Shown here: positions 1 to 7,041 of the stretch, piece after piece
How the letters are laid out: the number at the start of each line of letters is the position of its first letter
How positions within the stretch are numbered: position 1 is the first letter of the stretch
Assembly: GCA_964389805.1 (NCBI GenBank)
Contig: CAYMFU010000050.1
Span: 1 to 9,125, forward strand
Reading direction: 5' to 3'
Source of the DNA: JAGTVG01 sp964389805
Lineage (GTDB): Bacteria; Bacteroidota; Bacteroidia; Cytophagales; Cyclobacteriaceae
Length of the DNA stretch: 9,125 nt
Made by a program: the position numbers and the translations under genes
The notes under the pieces: model-generated
Told to the model about the DNA's origin: nothing
Seen by the model: the letters and a program-made list of their open reading frames with translations, nothing else
Databases searched by the model: none

Positions 1-1455
1 TTCCGGTCATCAAATCAACTTTTAAATATCACCGCCCAAGCTACTGGTATTTCTGAACAATATATGGATTTGCAGAACCAGCTTGCCGTATTTGTTGCCC
101 GACAGAGTTACTATGATTATGTTTCAGATTTTCTTTTAGAAAATGACAACTTCTCAAATATGATTGTTCCTGCTTCACTGGGGATAGAGGATCCGCTGCT
201 TAACAATCTTATGTCTGAACTGATAGCTGCACAGGCACAAAGATCGAATCTGATTGAAAATAGCCAGGAAAGAAATCCGTTGGTTCAAACTCTCAGCATC
301 CAGATTGAAAATTATAAAAAAATAATATCAGAAAACATTGATGCTGTTGGAAAAACTAACAGTATTTCAATAGATGAAATGAACAAACGTATTAACAAAA
401 TTGAGGGCGAAATAAGCCGGTTGCCTTTAACTCAGCGCCGCTTAGGCAATATTGAACGGAAATACCGTCTCAATGATGCAATTTATAACTATTTGATGGA
501 AAAACGTGCAGAGGCCAAAATTACAAAAGCTTCAAATTTACCTGACGACATCATAATTGAACCTGCAAAAATGGTAGGAATGACATCAGTTTCTCCAAAT
601 AAGCGAATGAATTATATGCTTGCATTGATCTTGGGACTGATCCTCCCTTTCGGTCTTCTAGCAGTTAAAATTGCTCTGAATAATAAAATAGAAACACAGG
701 AGGACATAGAAAAGCTGACAAAGGAACCTGTGCTGGGAAAAATAGCGCATAGCCGTTTAAAAATACGCGATGTGATGTCTGAATTTCCCAATTCGAGTAT
801 TGCAGAATCCTTCCGTGCTCTTCGAACCAACCTTGATTTTTTTGTTAGAAGGGGGCAAAACAAAGTGATCATGGTTACTTCATGTATTACGGGTGAAGGT
901 AAAACTTTTGTTGCCATTAACCTTGCCATGAGTTACGCTCAAATGGGTAGAAGGACCATTCTGGTGAATTATGATTTGAGAAAAGCTGAAACTTTTTTTT
1001 ATGATATAGAGGAATCGAAAGTAGGGTTAAGTTCATATTTGCTCAATGAATCCAGCCTTGAAGATATTATAATTAGATCGCCGCATAATAAACTTGATTA
1101 TATACATTCAGGATTATTACCTCCCAATCCTGTTGAGTTAATAGCCCTTGAAAGAACAGCAAAACTTTTAACAAATCTAAAAGAAGACTATGACGTTATT
1201 GTTCTTGATACAGCCCCCATCGCCCAGTTCACTGATGCCTATTTACTTCTCGATCGAGCTGAGCTGAAAATAGTAGTTGCCCGTCAGAACCTTTCATCAA
1301 AGAATGTATTTTCATTGATCATGAAGGACCTCAAGCTTAAAAAGGTTGGCAATGTCTGTATTGTGCTGAACGATAACAAGGTATACAGCGAGCAGTACGG
1401 ATATGGATATGGGTATAACAATAAAGGGAAATCGAGAAAAGGAAGAAAGAAGTGA
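1..1455 (+). CDS. wzc: Wzc-like polysaccharide co-polymerase / tyrosine autokinase (5' partial)
   Basis: Inner-membrane protein that controls chain length and export of a Wzy-type polysaccharide, with a cytoplasmic BY-kinase domain. The frame is open from base 1, so the start and first membrane helix lie upstream; the ATG at 64 is internal. Residues are counted from that Met. About 1-120 is periplasmic coiled-coil. Residues 121-157 (LPLTQRRLGNIERKY) are the G-rich GNVR segment found next to the second membrane helix, here 183-205. ESFRALRTNL (248-257) precedes the kinase. Walker A is TGEGKT (276-281), Walker A' is ILVNYDLRK (299-307) and Walker B is VIVLDTAP (378-385). The tail has five tyrosines (YSEQYGYGYGY, 441-451), the usual autophosphorylation cluster, then a basic end. 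One oddity is that the first Asp of Walker A' is Asn302. Next to wzx/wzy genes this role is very likely; the kinase activity level is less sure. Confidence 0.93.
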   Translation, partial: FRSSNQLLNITAQATGISEQYMDLQNQLAVFVARQSYYDYVSDFLLENDNFSNMIVPASLGIEDPLLNNLMSELIAAQAQRSNLIENSQERNPLVQTLSIQIENYKKIISENIDAVGKTNSISIDEMNKRINKIEGEISRLPLTQRRLGNIERKYRLNDAIYNYLMEKRAEAKITKASNLPDDIIIEPAKMVGMTSVSPNKRMNYMLALILGLILPFGLLAVKIALNNKIETQEDIEKLTKEPVLGKIAHSRLKIRDVMSEFPNSSIAESFRALRTNLDFFVRRGQNKVIMVTSCITGEGKTFVAINLAMSYAQMGRRTILVNYDLRKAETFFYDIEESKVGLSSYLLNESSLEDIIIRSPHNKLDYIHSGLLPPNPVELIALERTAKLLTNLKEDYDVIVLDTAPIAQFTDAYLLLDRAELKIVVARQNLSSKNVFSLIMKDLKLKKVGNVCIVLNDNKVYSEQYGYGYGYNNKGKSRKGRKK

Positions 1456-1486
1456 ACCTAGATGATGGCGCAATAGTATCTGGTAT

Positions 1487-1514
1487 GAATTAGCAATTAG
1501 GATTTAGGGATAGG
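1487..1514. repeat. Degenerate 7-bp tandem repeat, four units
   Basis: Four consecutive heptamers, GAATTAG, CAATTAG, GATTTAG and GGATAGG, lie 32 bases after the wzc stop. The first three differ from each other at one or two bases and the fourth is more diverged. No coding role is visible. Such short A/T/G-rich repeats may arise by slippage in non-coding DNA. It is too short to act as a recombination site with any confidence. Confidence 0.45.
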
Positions 1515-1557
1515 AATGGCAATTGTAAATCACCTATTGTCTTTTGTTTCTAATTAG

Positions 1558-1707
1558 ATAGTAATAATATACCACCCAGAATATGCTGGCATTTTTGTTC
1601 TTTCAAGAATTGATGGTAAAGCTAATGCTGATTATATAACCGATGAAAACAATAGAAGCGATTTCCGACATTTTGGCAAAAGATTATTTCTAAATGAAAA
1701 TACTTAA
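1558..1707 (+). other. Orphan open frame, possible 3' remnant of a lost gene
   Basis: The spacer between wzc and the flippase holds an open stretch of 49 codons after a TAG at 1555-1557, ending at TAA 1705-1707. It has no good start codon. The translation looks protein-like rather than random: it contains YHPEYAGIFVLSRIDGK and later DFRHFGKRLFLNENT, with mixed charge and hydrophobic spacing typical of a globular C-terminus. I do not recognise the family. It could be the tail of a gene whose front was deleted or scrambled during shuffling of the locus, or it could be chance. The rest of 1456-1715 shows only the heptamer repeat and no clear promoter or terminator. Confidence 0.25.
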
Positions 1708-1724
1708 TCCAGAATGTGAAGGAA

Positions 1725-2975
1725 ATGCGAACTGATTTGAGGGCAAAATATAATAGACATAAGGCTTTGATAAGCAATTTTAATTTTGTGTCTATTTATC
1801 AAATTTCTCAAATAGTATTTCCATTAATAATTTATCCATATTTAATCAGAGTATTGGGGAAAGAAACATATGGGATAATTGCGTACTCAAATGCCATTGT
1901 TGGATACTTTTCAATACTAATATATTTCGGATTTACCATTTCGGAGGTTAAAGATATTTCAGTACATCGGAATGATATTGATAAGATTTCTGAAATTGTA
2001 TCTTCAGTCTTAATACTGCGAATTGCTCTTTTAATTATTGCTATTATTTTACTATCAATTTTGGTTATTTCCATTCCCTCTCTCTATACTTATAAGTGGC
2101 TTTATGTAGCCAATTTGGGGATCCTAATTAATGGAGCTATCGAGCCCCGTTTCTATTTCCAGGGTATCGAAAAAATGAAGTTTATTACAATGATTTATTT
2201 TTTTTCAAATATTGTTTTTTTGGTTTTGATGTTTCTATTAATTAAGGACAAATCTCAATATATTTTAGTGCCGCTATTATCAAGTTTAGGTGCAATTCTT
2301 GGGACCTTTGTAGGTTTATATATCGTTTTTTTCAAACAAGGAATCCGGTTTTCTTTTCAACCTTATGAACGGTTAAAACTTCGTTTAAAAGAAAGTCTTC
2401 CTTTTTTTTCCTCAAGGGTTTCAGTAATAGTAATTGATAAATCTAATATTATATTAATAGGATCCTTTATTGGATATACTCAAGTAGCCTATTATGACCT
2501 GGCAGTAAAGATCATAGGAGCATTGAAAGTTCCTTTCGGTATTTTTAATCAAGTGTTGTTTCCAAATGTTTCAAGAACTAAAAATGTACCTTTAGTGATT
2601 AAAATTTTGAAGCTTCTTATTATATTTTATATTCCAGTTTATTTCTCACTCTTCTTCATTGGGGAACCACTAATAAAGCTCCTAGGGGGGATTCATCTTT
2701 TACCAGCCAAAAATATTGTGCTTCTGTTTGGGCTAACTTTATTTACTCAACTAATATCTACTTTTCTGGGTGCACCAATTTTATTGGCAACAGGCCACGA
2801 AAGGGAATTCAATAGAAGTATAATTTATGGCAGCATCTTATATGCCTTCATTGCAGCTGCACTGTATATTTCAAATTGGCTTGGAATATACCAACTCACA
2901 ATGGCAACCGTTTGTACAGGCGCATTTATATCAATATACAGATTCTATTATTGTAAAAAATATAAACTTTTTTAA
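1725..2975 (+). CDS. wzx: Wzx-type polysaccharide flippase (MVF/MATE-like superfamily)
   Basis: Polytopic inner-membrane transporter that flips undecaprenyl-diphosphate-linked repeat units to the periplasmic face. From the ATG at 1725 it has 416 residues, a normal family length. A GTG at 1716, three codons earlier, is also possible; an in-frame TGA at 1695-1697 rules out anything further upstream. Numbered from the GTG, residues 22-45 (ending FPLIIYPYLIRVLG) are the conserved first helix and loop, and EPRFYFQGIEKMKF (143-156) matches the aromatic FQG-E motif of the polysaccharide transporter family. About a dozen hydrophobic segments follow, including clear ones near 95-120, 155-176, 183-206, 293-316, 333-358 and 368-386. 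The TAA stop is followed at once by the ATG of the LicD-like gene, indicating one transcript. Base content is very AT-rich (18 of 60 G/C in the 2041 line). It carries several T7-T8 runs. Confidence 0.92.
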   Translation: MRTDLRAKYNRHKALISNFNFVSIYQISQIVFPLIIYPYLIRVLGKETYGIIAYSNAIVGYFSILIYFGFTISEVKDISVHRNDIDKISEIVSSVLILRIALLIIAIILLSILVISIPSLYTYKWLYVANLGILINGAIEPRFYFQGIEKMKFITMIYFFSNIVFLVLMFLLIKDKSQYILVPLLSSLGAILGTFVGLYIVFFKQGIRFSFQPYERLKLRLKESLPFFSSRVSVIVIDKSNIILIGSFIGYTQVAYYDLAVKIIGALKVPFGIFNQVLFPNVSRTKNVPLVIKILKLLIIFYIPVYFSLFFIGEPLIKLLGGIHLLPAKNIVLLFGLTLFTQLISTFLGAPILLATGHEREFNRSIIYGSILYAFIAAALYISNWLGIYQLTMATVCTGAFISIYRFYYCKKYKLF

Positions 2976-3656
2976 ATGCAAAAAGAACAAAACTGGATTG
3001 AAATAGATAATGAACGTTTCTATTTTAAGGAAGTAGATTTGTTTCCAGGTCGCAAGGTTATAGATATTGATATTTCAAAGGAAAATTTAGAAATCTTTCA
3101 TTCTATTATTGAGAGAAGTAAAATCACATATGGTATCATATTTGGGACCTTATTAGGTGCAATACGTGAAAAGAATTTTATTAAGTATGACGAGGATACA
3201 GATATCTATTTATTATATGAAGAAAGAGAAAAATTCCTTCGGTTATTAGTCCAATTTCAACAAAAAGGATTTGACCTGGTGCGATCTCAGGGGGATATTC
3301 TATCACTGATGAGAAAGAATGAGTATATAGATTTCTATTTTTATAAAAGGAAATTGAGATTTGGGTTGTTTAAGCGGAGAGTTTTTTCAAATAAACTAGA
3401 ATTACCTGCCAATAATCTTGAAAATCCGATCAAGAAGCTATTCTTAGGAATTAACATATCTATGCCAGATAATCCAGAATACATATTACATAAATTGTAC
3501 GGTCGTAATTGGAAAATTCCTCTGAGAAATAAGATTGCAGAGCCAAATACTTTTTATAGTAAAATTTCGAAAATGTCAACCAGACTTAGAGGATTGCCTT
3601 TTTATGGTAAATTGGAATTGGGGGCAAAAAGTGTATTGGCAAGATTAGGCTTGTAG
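2976..3656 (+). CDS. LicD-family (fukutin-like) nucleotidyltransferase-fold transferase
   Basis: A cytoplasmic enzyme of 226 residues. The family transfers phosphate-linked groups, typified by phosphocholine in LicD and ribitol phosphate in fukutin relatives, onto sugars. FGTLLGAIREKNFIKYDEDTD (56-76) is the family signature: GT-LLG, a basic residue, then an acidic cluster (Asp72, Asp74, Asp76) expected to bind metal. IDFYFYKR (118-125) supplies the later conserved Asp119. NPEYILHKLYGRNWKIP (166-182) is the typical C-terminal 'L..YG..W..P' motif. The acidic cluster reads DEDTD rather than the usual DDDxD, a mild change. The ATG directly follows the flippase stop, so translation is probably coupled. 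In this setting it most likely decorates the repeat unit with a phosphodiester-linked substituent; the donor is unknown. I see no choline uptake or CDP-activation genes here, so phosphocholine is not implied. Confidence 0.85.
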   Translation: MQKEQNWIEIDNERFYFKEVDLFPGRKVIDIDISKENLEIFHSIIERSKITYGIIFGTLLGAIREKNFIKYDEDTDIYLLYEEREKFLRLLVQFQQKGFDLVRSQGDILSLMRKNEYIDFYFYKRKLRFGLFKRRVFSNKLELPANNLENPIKKLFLGINISMPDNPEYILHKLYGRNWKIPLRNKIAEPNTFYSKISKMSTRLRGLPFYGKLELGAKSVLARLGL

Positions 3657-3710
3657 GATTTTTTGGAGATCGTACTACCAAGTTGATTACATAAATGAGT
3701 TGCATTTAGT

Positions 3711-4952
3711 ATGAGAGTTACCAGATTTTATTGGGCTTTAATAACAGTTATTATTTATGAAATACTAATGCGATTGATAGATCCCTTTGGGGTGTCAGTT
3801 GTCAAAGTGGCTATTACCCTTCTGGTATGGATTTCTTTATATTTGGCGATTTCAACTTTTTTCTCACACTATCGGAAAATTAAGTCTGACATGCCTGACT
3901 ATGCATTTTATCTTTTTATTACAATAATAGGATGGAATTTAACTAATATATTTCGAAGTGCTGTTGCAGGAGAAGAACCGATTACAACTCAATTTGGAAA
4001 TAATGTAACTTCCCTGGCTTTATTAGTGCCTTTTGCTTTAGCATTTAGCGCTGAAGAGTTTAATTTGAGAACAATTAATAAGGTTTTTACAAATCTGATT
4101 TTTATTGGCATACCTGCATATATTATATTTTTTGCATTTTCACGAGGAGGCAGTGATAATTTAATTTATAATAGAGCATTTTCCGTTATATTTTTTGGAG
4201 TTTTCTTTTTAATTCCAATAATTCCCTTTCAGTCGGGGAGAGTTAAGCTAGTTATATTTTTAGGGAGTATTCTTCTTTCTTATTTGGCAATATTGACGGA
4301 GTATAGGATAATGATTTTACGCATTTCTTTGTTATATATGACAATAATCGTTATGTATTTCTATAGATCGTTTAATTTGAAGTTGATCCTACTTGTTGCT
4401 ATGTTGACTTTACTTTTACCCTTTTATTTTTTTGCAGAAAGCGTTGTTACAGGAGAAAGTGCATTTCAGAAGTTTCGTTCTGAAATTAAAAATGAGAATT
4501 TATCCCAGGATACAAGAACGTTTCTTTATGTTGAGATTCTGGATGATTTGCTAACTAGCAATGAGCTGATAATTGGGAAAGGCAGCAGCGGAACATACTA
4601 TAGCCCTTATTTTGATGAATATGGAGGCGATACATCTCATAGACTTTCTGTAGAAGTGGGTGTTCTTGCATTATTGCTTAAGGGAGGTCTTATTGCAGTA
4701 CTATTAAATTTTGCCATACTATTTATAGCAATTTACCTTGCTTTATTTCGAGCAAACAATTATTTCGTAATGTGTATTGGTTTGTTGTTAATTATTCACA
4801 CTTTGATTCTATTCATTACAAATTATCTTGACTATTCATCTTATAATATTGCACTTTGGTTTTTTATTGGAGTATGCTTATCAAGAGAGATGCGACAGTT
4901 TGACGATAGTGAAATCGAAAATATCCTACTTTATGGAAGTGCAATATCCTAA
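3711..4952 (+). CDS. wzy: Wzy-type O-antigen / capsule repeat-unit polymerase
   Basis: A 413-residue polytopic membrane protein, the expected size for Wzy, which joins repeat units in the periplasm. Hydrophobic segments lie near 7-20, 32-51, 65-80, 100-113, 126-142, 156-174, 178-195, 202-217, 223-241, 313-346, 352-370 and 377-390. Between them is a larger hydrophilic loop at about 243-310 with RTFLYVEILDDL (269-280) and IIGKGSSGTYYSPY (287-300), then HRLSVEVGVLALLLKGG (310-326). A Gly-rich turn followed by a 'leading to the next helix, ending in K/R-G-G' pattern recurs in Wzy and O-antigen ligases. Sequence conservation in this family is low, so the call rests on topology plus the flippase neighbour. 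A WaaL-type ligase is the main alternative. The start is 54 bases after the LicD-like gene; the 3' end overlaps the next gene by 20 bases. Confidence 0.8.
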   Translation: MRVTRFYWALITVIIYEILMRLIDPFGVSVVKVAITLLVWISLYLAISTFFSHYRKIKSDMPDYAFYLFITIIGWNLTNIFRSAVAGEEPITTQFGNNVTSLALLVPFALAFSAEEFNLRTINKVFTNLIFIGIPAYIIFFAFSRGGSDNLIYNRAFSVIFFGVFFLIPIIPFQSGRVKLVIFLGSILLSYLAILTEYRIMILRISLLYMTIIVMYFYRSFNLKLILLVAMLTLLLPFYFFAESVVTGESAFQKFRSEIKNENLSQDTRTFLYVEILDDLLTSNELIIGKGSSGTYYSPYFDEYGGDTSHRLSVEVGVLALLLKGGLIAVLLNFAILFIAIYLALFRANNYFVMCIGLLLIIHTLILFITNYLDYSSYNIALWFFIGVCLSREMRQFDDSEIENILLYGSAIS

Positions 4953-5784
4953 AATATCAGTTATTACTCCTTCATTTAATCAAGGACAGTTTCTTGAAGA
5001 GACATTACTTTCTGTTATTAATCAGAATTACCAAAACCTTGAATATATTGTTATTGATGGAGGTTCAACAGACGGCAGTGTAGAAATTATAGAGAAATAT
5101 GGACATTATTTGGCTTATTGGGTTAGCGAGAATGATAGTGGTCAGAGTGAAGCAATTAATAAAGGGTTTAAAAGAGCTACCGGAGAGATTGTATGTTGGA
5201 TTAACAGTGACGACATTTTAATGCCTGGTTCATTAAATGAAGTAGCAAGATATTTTGAGAATCATAAGAATGTGGATATTGTAAGTGGAATTCTAGTTAA
5301 TATTGATAAGAACTCTATAATATATTCCAGTTTTTTTACTATTAAACATAAAAAATGGTATGCAAAACATGGAGTTTATTATATGAACCAACCAACACTA
5401 TTTTGGAAAAGAGAAATTTTTGATACCACCGGACTCTTAAGAGAAGATTTTCACTTTAGAATGGATAGAGAATTACTTATTAGATTTTTCCAAAATAATT
5501 TTAAATTCGGTTTTATAAGGAAAATTCTTGCTGGTTTTCGGATGCATGAAAGATCAAAATCATCGGAAGGGGAAAGTAGTAAGATCTTAAAAAGGGATAG
5601 ATCAGTAATTTATGAGTTACATGGTGAGAAATATGGACGAAAAAGCCCGAAAATGTTTTACCGTTTGATTTATGGAATGGAAAAACTTACCAAGGGAATA
5701 TATTTTGAAAAGTGGGCTTTTGAAAGAAAATGGATCGGAAAGAAAGTTGATAGATTGAATCCTAATAATTGTAATTATATGTGA
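4933..5784 (+). CDS. Family 2 (GT-A) glycosyltransferase
   Basis: A cytoplasmic sugar transferase of 283 residues that adds one sugar from a nucleotide-sugar donor to the lipid-linked repeat unit. I chose the ATG at 4933 (MEVQYPKISVITPSFNQG), because GT2 proteins begin just before the first strand. The open frame extends upstream to an ATG at 4828, but that part only shadows the end of wzy. Motifs seen: SVITPSFNQGQFLEETLLSV (9-28), VIDGGSTDGS (40-49), WVSENDSGQSEAINKG (63-78) and WINSDD (89-94), in which NSDD is the metal-binding DxD equivalent. QPTLFWKREIFD (153-164) followed by RMDRELLIRF (176-185) fits the acceptor-side region of the subgroup with SGQS-AINKG. It overlaps wzy by 20 bases, so its translation is probably coupled. 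Donor and linkage cannot be read from the sequence. Confidence 0.92.
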   Translation: MEVQYPKISVITPSFNQGQFLEETLLSVINQNYQNLEYIVIDGGSTDGSVEIIEKYGHYLAYWVSENDSGQSEAINKGFKRATGEIVCWINSDDILMPGSLNEVARYFENHKNVDIVSGILVNIDKNSIIYSSFFTIKHKKWYAKHGVYYMNQPTLFWKREIFDTTGLLREDFHFRMDRELLIRFFQNNFKFGFIRKILAGFRMHERSKSSEGESSKILKRDRSVIYELHGEKYGRKSPKMFYRLIYGMEKLTKGIYFEKWAFERKWIGKKVDRLNPNNCNYM

Positions 5785-5796
5785 GGGGGAGAATTG

Positions 5797-5831
5797 TATT
5801 ACTCTTTATTCTCGCTGAATAAAGAGTGATG
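5797..5831 (+). promoter_or_regulatory. Perfect 11-bp hairpin at the start codon of the family 4 glycosyltransferase
   Basis: ACTCTTTATTC (5801-5811) and GAATAAAGAGT (5817-5827) are exact reverse complements around the loop TCGCT. With two G-U pairs the stem can extend four more pairs (5797-5800 with 5828-5831), which would bury the ATG at 5829-5831. No T-run follows, so it is not a standard intrinsic terminator. A purine-rich GAGGGGGAGAA lies at 5783-5793, just after the previous stop codon. If only the 11-bp stem forms, the core GGAG (5788-5791) is about 10 unpaired bases from the AUG instead of 37. The hairpin itself is seen directly; the translational role is inferred. Confidence 0.6.
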
Positions 5832-6965
5832 AGTTTATTGAAGCAAGGTCAAGGAAAATTGCAGAAAAAGATACTTTTTATAAGCACATTAACCCCACCT
5901 AATTATGGTGCCTCACTATCAAGTGAGATGTGTCTTAAGATCTTAAAAGATGATTCTCGATTTAAGGTGGAGAATATTAAGTTGAACTATTCCGCAGAGA
6001 TGTCGGACGTTGGTAAAGTCAACTTCAATAAGATATATGGTTTATTTCAAGTAAGGTATCAAATTAGAAGATCATTAAAACAATTTGAACCTGATCTTAT
6101 TTATTTTGTTCCCGCCGTAGCAAAATTTGGATTAGTAAGGGATTATTTGTTCTTAAGGATTATTAAAATATTAAAAAAGGGTAAATTAATTTTACATGTA
6201 AGGGCGCAATTTAAAGAAGAGGATTGGGACAACCCTATTAAAAATTATATCATAAGGCATCTTTTAGAATGTGATAAAGTAATCGTCTTGGGCCAAGAAT
6301 TAGTTGAAAATCTGAACAACACGGTATTATTTGAAAACATTCGTATTCTTCCTAATGCTATACCAAAGACCTTATCAGATACTGAATTTAGAAAAATACT
6401 TGAGCAAAGAACCTTAAATAGCAATCTGCATCTATTGTTTCTTTCAAATATGCATGAAGCTAAAGGTTGGTTTAAAGTATTGGAAACATGTAAACTACTT
6501 AAAGAATCAGAAATAGAATTTACATGTCATTTTGTAGGGGAATGGACTTCAAAAAGCGATACCCAGAAATTTTATGACTATGTTGAAAATAATAATCTGC
6601 TCAGAAATATAGTTTTTCATGGGCAGTTATTAGACAAAGAAAAGAATAATATGTTGGCAATTGCTGATATTTTAATCTTTCCCACCGAGTGGGACGCATG
6701 CCCACGAGTTATTATAGAAGCTATGGAATTTGGTTTAAATATTATTGCAAACAACGAAGGCACTATTCCTTCTCTCGTTAAACATGGTGAAACAGGTTAT
6801 ATTCTTCAAAGAAATGTAGCTGTTGAAATTTTTGAATATATCCTTATACTATTAGATAGTTCTATTCGAAACACAATGGGAATCAAAGGCAGACAGCGCT
6901 TTTTAGAAAATTTCACTCTCAACACATATAAAAATAGATTTATTGAAATTTTGAATGAGGAATAA
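5829..6965 (+). CDS. Family 4 (GT-B) glycosyltransferase
   Basis: A cytoplasmic retaining glycosyltransferase of 378 residues acting on the lipid-linked repeat unit. I prefer the ATG at 5829; a GTG at 5826 lies one codon earlier inside a hairpin. The N-terminal Rossmann domain starts at KKILFISTLTPPNYGAS (13-29), the glycine-containing acceptor-side loop. The C-terminal donor domain begins near LHLLFLSNMHEAKGW (200-214) and includes CHFVGEW (233-239), IVFHGQLLDKEK (261-272), ADILIFPTEWDACPRVIIEAM (279-299) and NNEGTIPSLVKHGETGYIL (308-326). These are GT4 landmarks. The EX7E motif is present as DX7E (Asp289 to Glu297). The previous stop is 44 bases upstream and no further glycosyltransferase follows, because an insertion sequence begins 15 bases after the stop. 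The donor sugar is unknown. Confidence 0.92.
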   Translation: MSLLKQGQGKLQKKILFISTLTPPNYGASLSSEMCLKILKDDSRFKVENIKLNYSAEMSDVGKVNFNKIYGLFQVRYQIRRSLKQFEPDLIYFVPAVAKFGLVRDYLFLRIIKILKKGKLILHVRAQFKEEDWDNPIKNYIIRHLLECDKVIVLGQELVENLNNTVLFENIRILPNAIPKTLSDTEFRKILEQRTLNSNLHLLFLSNMHEAKGWFKVLETCKLLKESEIEFTCHFVGEWTSKSDTQKFYDYVENNNLLRNIVFHGQLLDKEKNNMLAIADILIFPTEWDACPRVIIEAMEFGLNIIANNEGTIPSLVKHGETGYILQRNVAVEIFEYILILLDSSIRNTMGIKGRQRFLENFTLNTYKNRFIEILNEE

Positions 6966-6980
6966 CTCTTATAAGGAATT

Positions 6981-7002
6981 ACACTAGCGTCATGTCAACT
7001 TG
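6981..7002 (+). repeat. Left terminal inverted repeat of the IS630 element
   Basis: Begins ACACTAGCGTCATGTCAA. It pairs with the reverse complement of 8166-8187, which begins ACACTGGTGTCATGTCAA, with a perfect 10-base core GTCATGTCAA. Four mismatches in 22. The similarity stops at the outer A, next to a TA. On the minus strand the core contains TTGACA pointing out of the element. Confidence 0.85.
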
Positions 7003-7041
7003 AATATGTCTGTTTTATTGAGTATTGTGCCATCAAAAACG

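Noticed and set aside
612..929. Minus-strand open frame inside wzc
   Set aside because: It lies opposite strongly conserved kinase and membrane segments and its translation resembles no family. It is a shadow; the minus-strand frames at 1832-2074, 7313-7501 and 8777-9067 are rejected for the same reason.
4828..4932. Longer start for the family 2 glycosyltransferase at 4828
   Set aside because: The extra 35 residues are the shifted reading of the last membrane helix of wzy and do not resemble a GT2 N-terminus. The ATG at 4933 gives a normal start.
5797..5831. Intrinsic transcription terminator between the two glycosyltransferase genes
   Set aside because: The stem is AT-rich, no T-run follows, and the start codon lies at its base. 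A terminator here would cut off the next gene.
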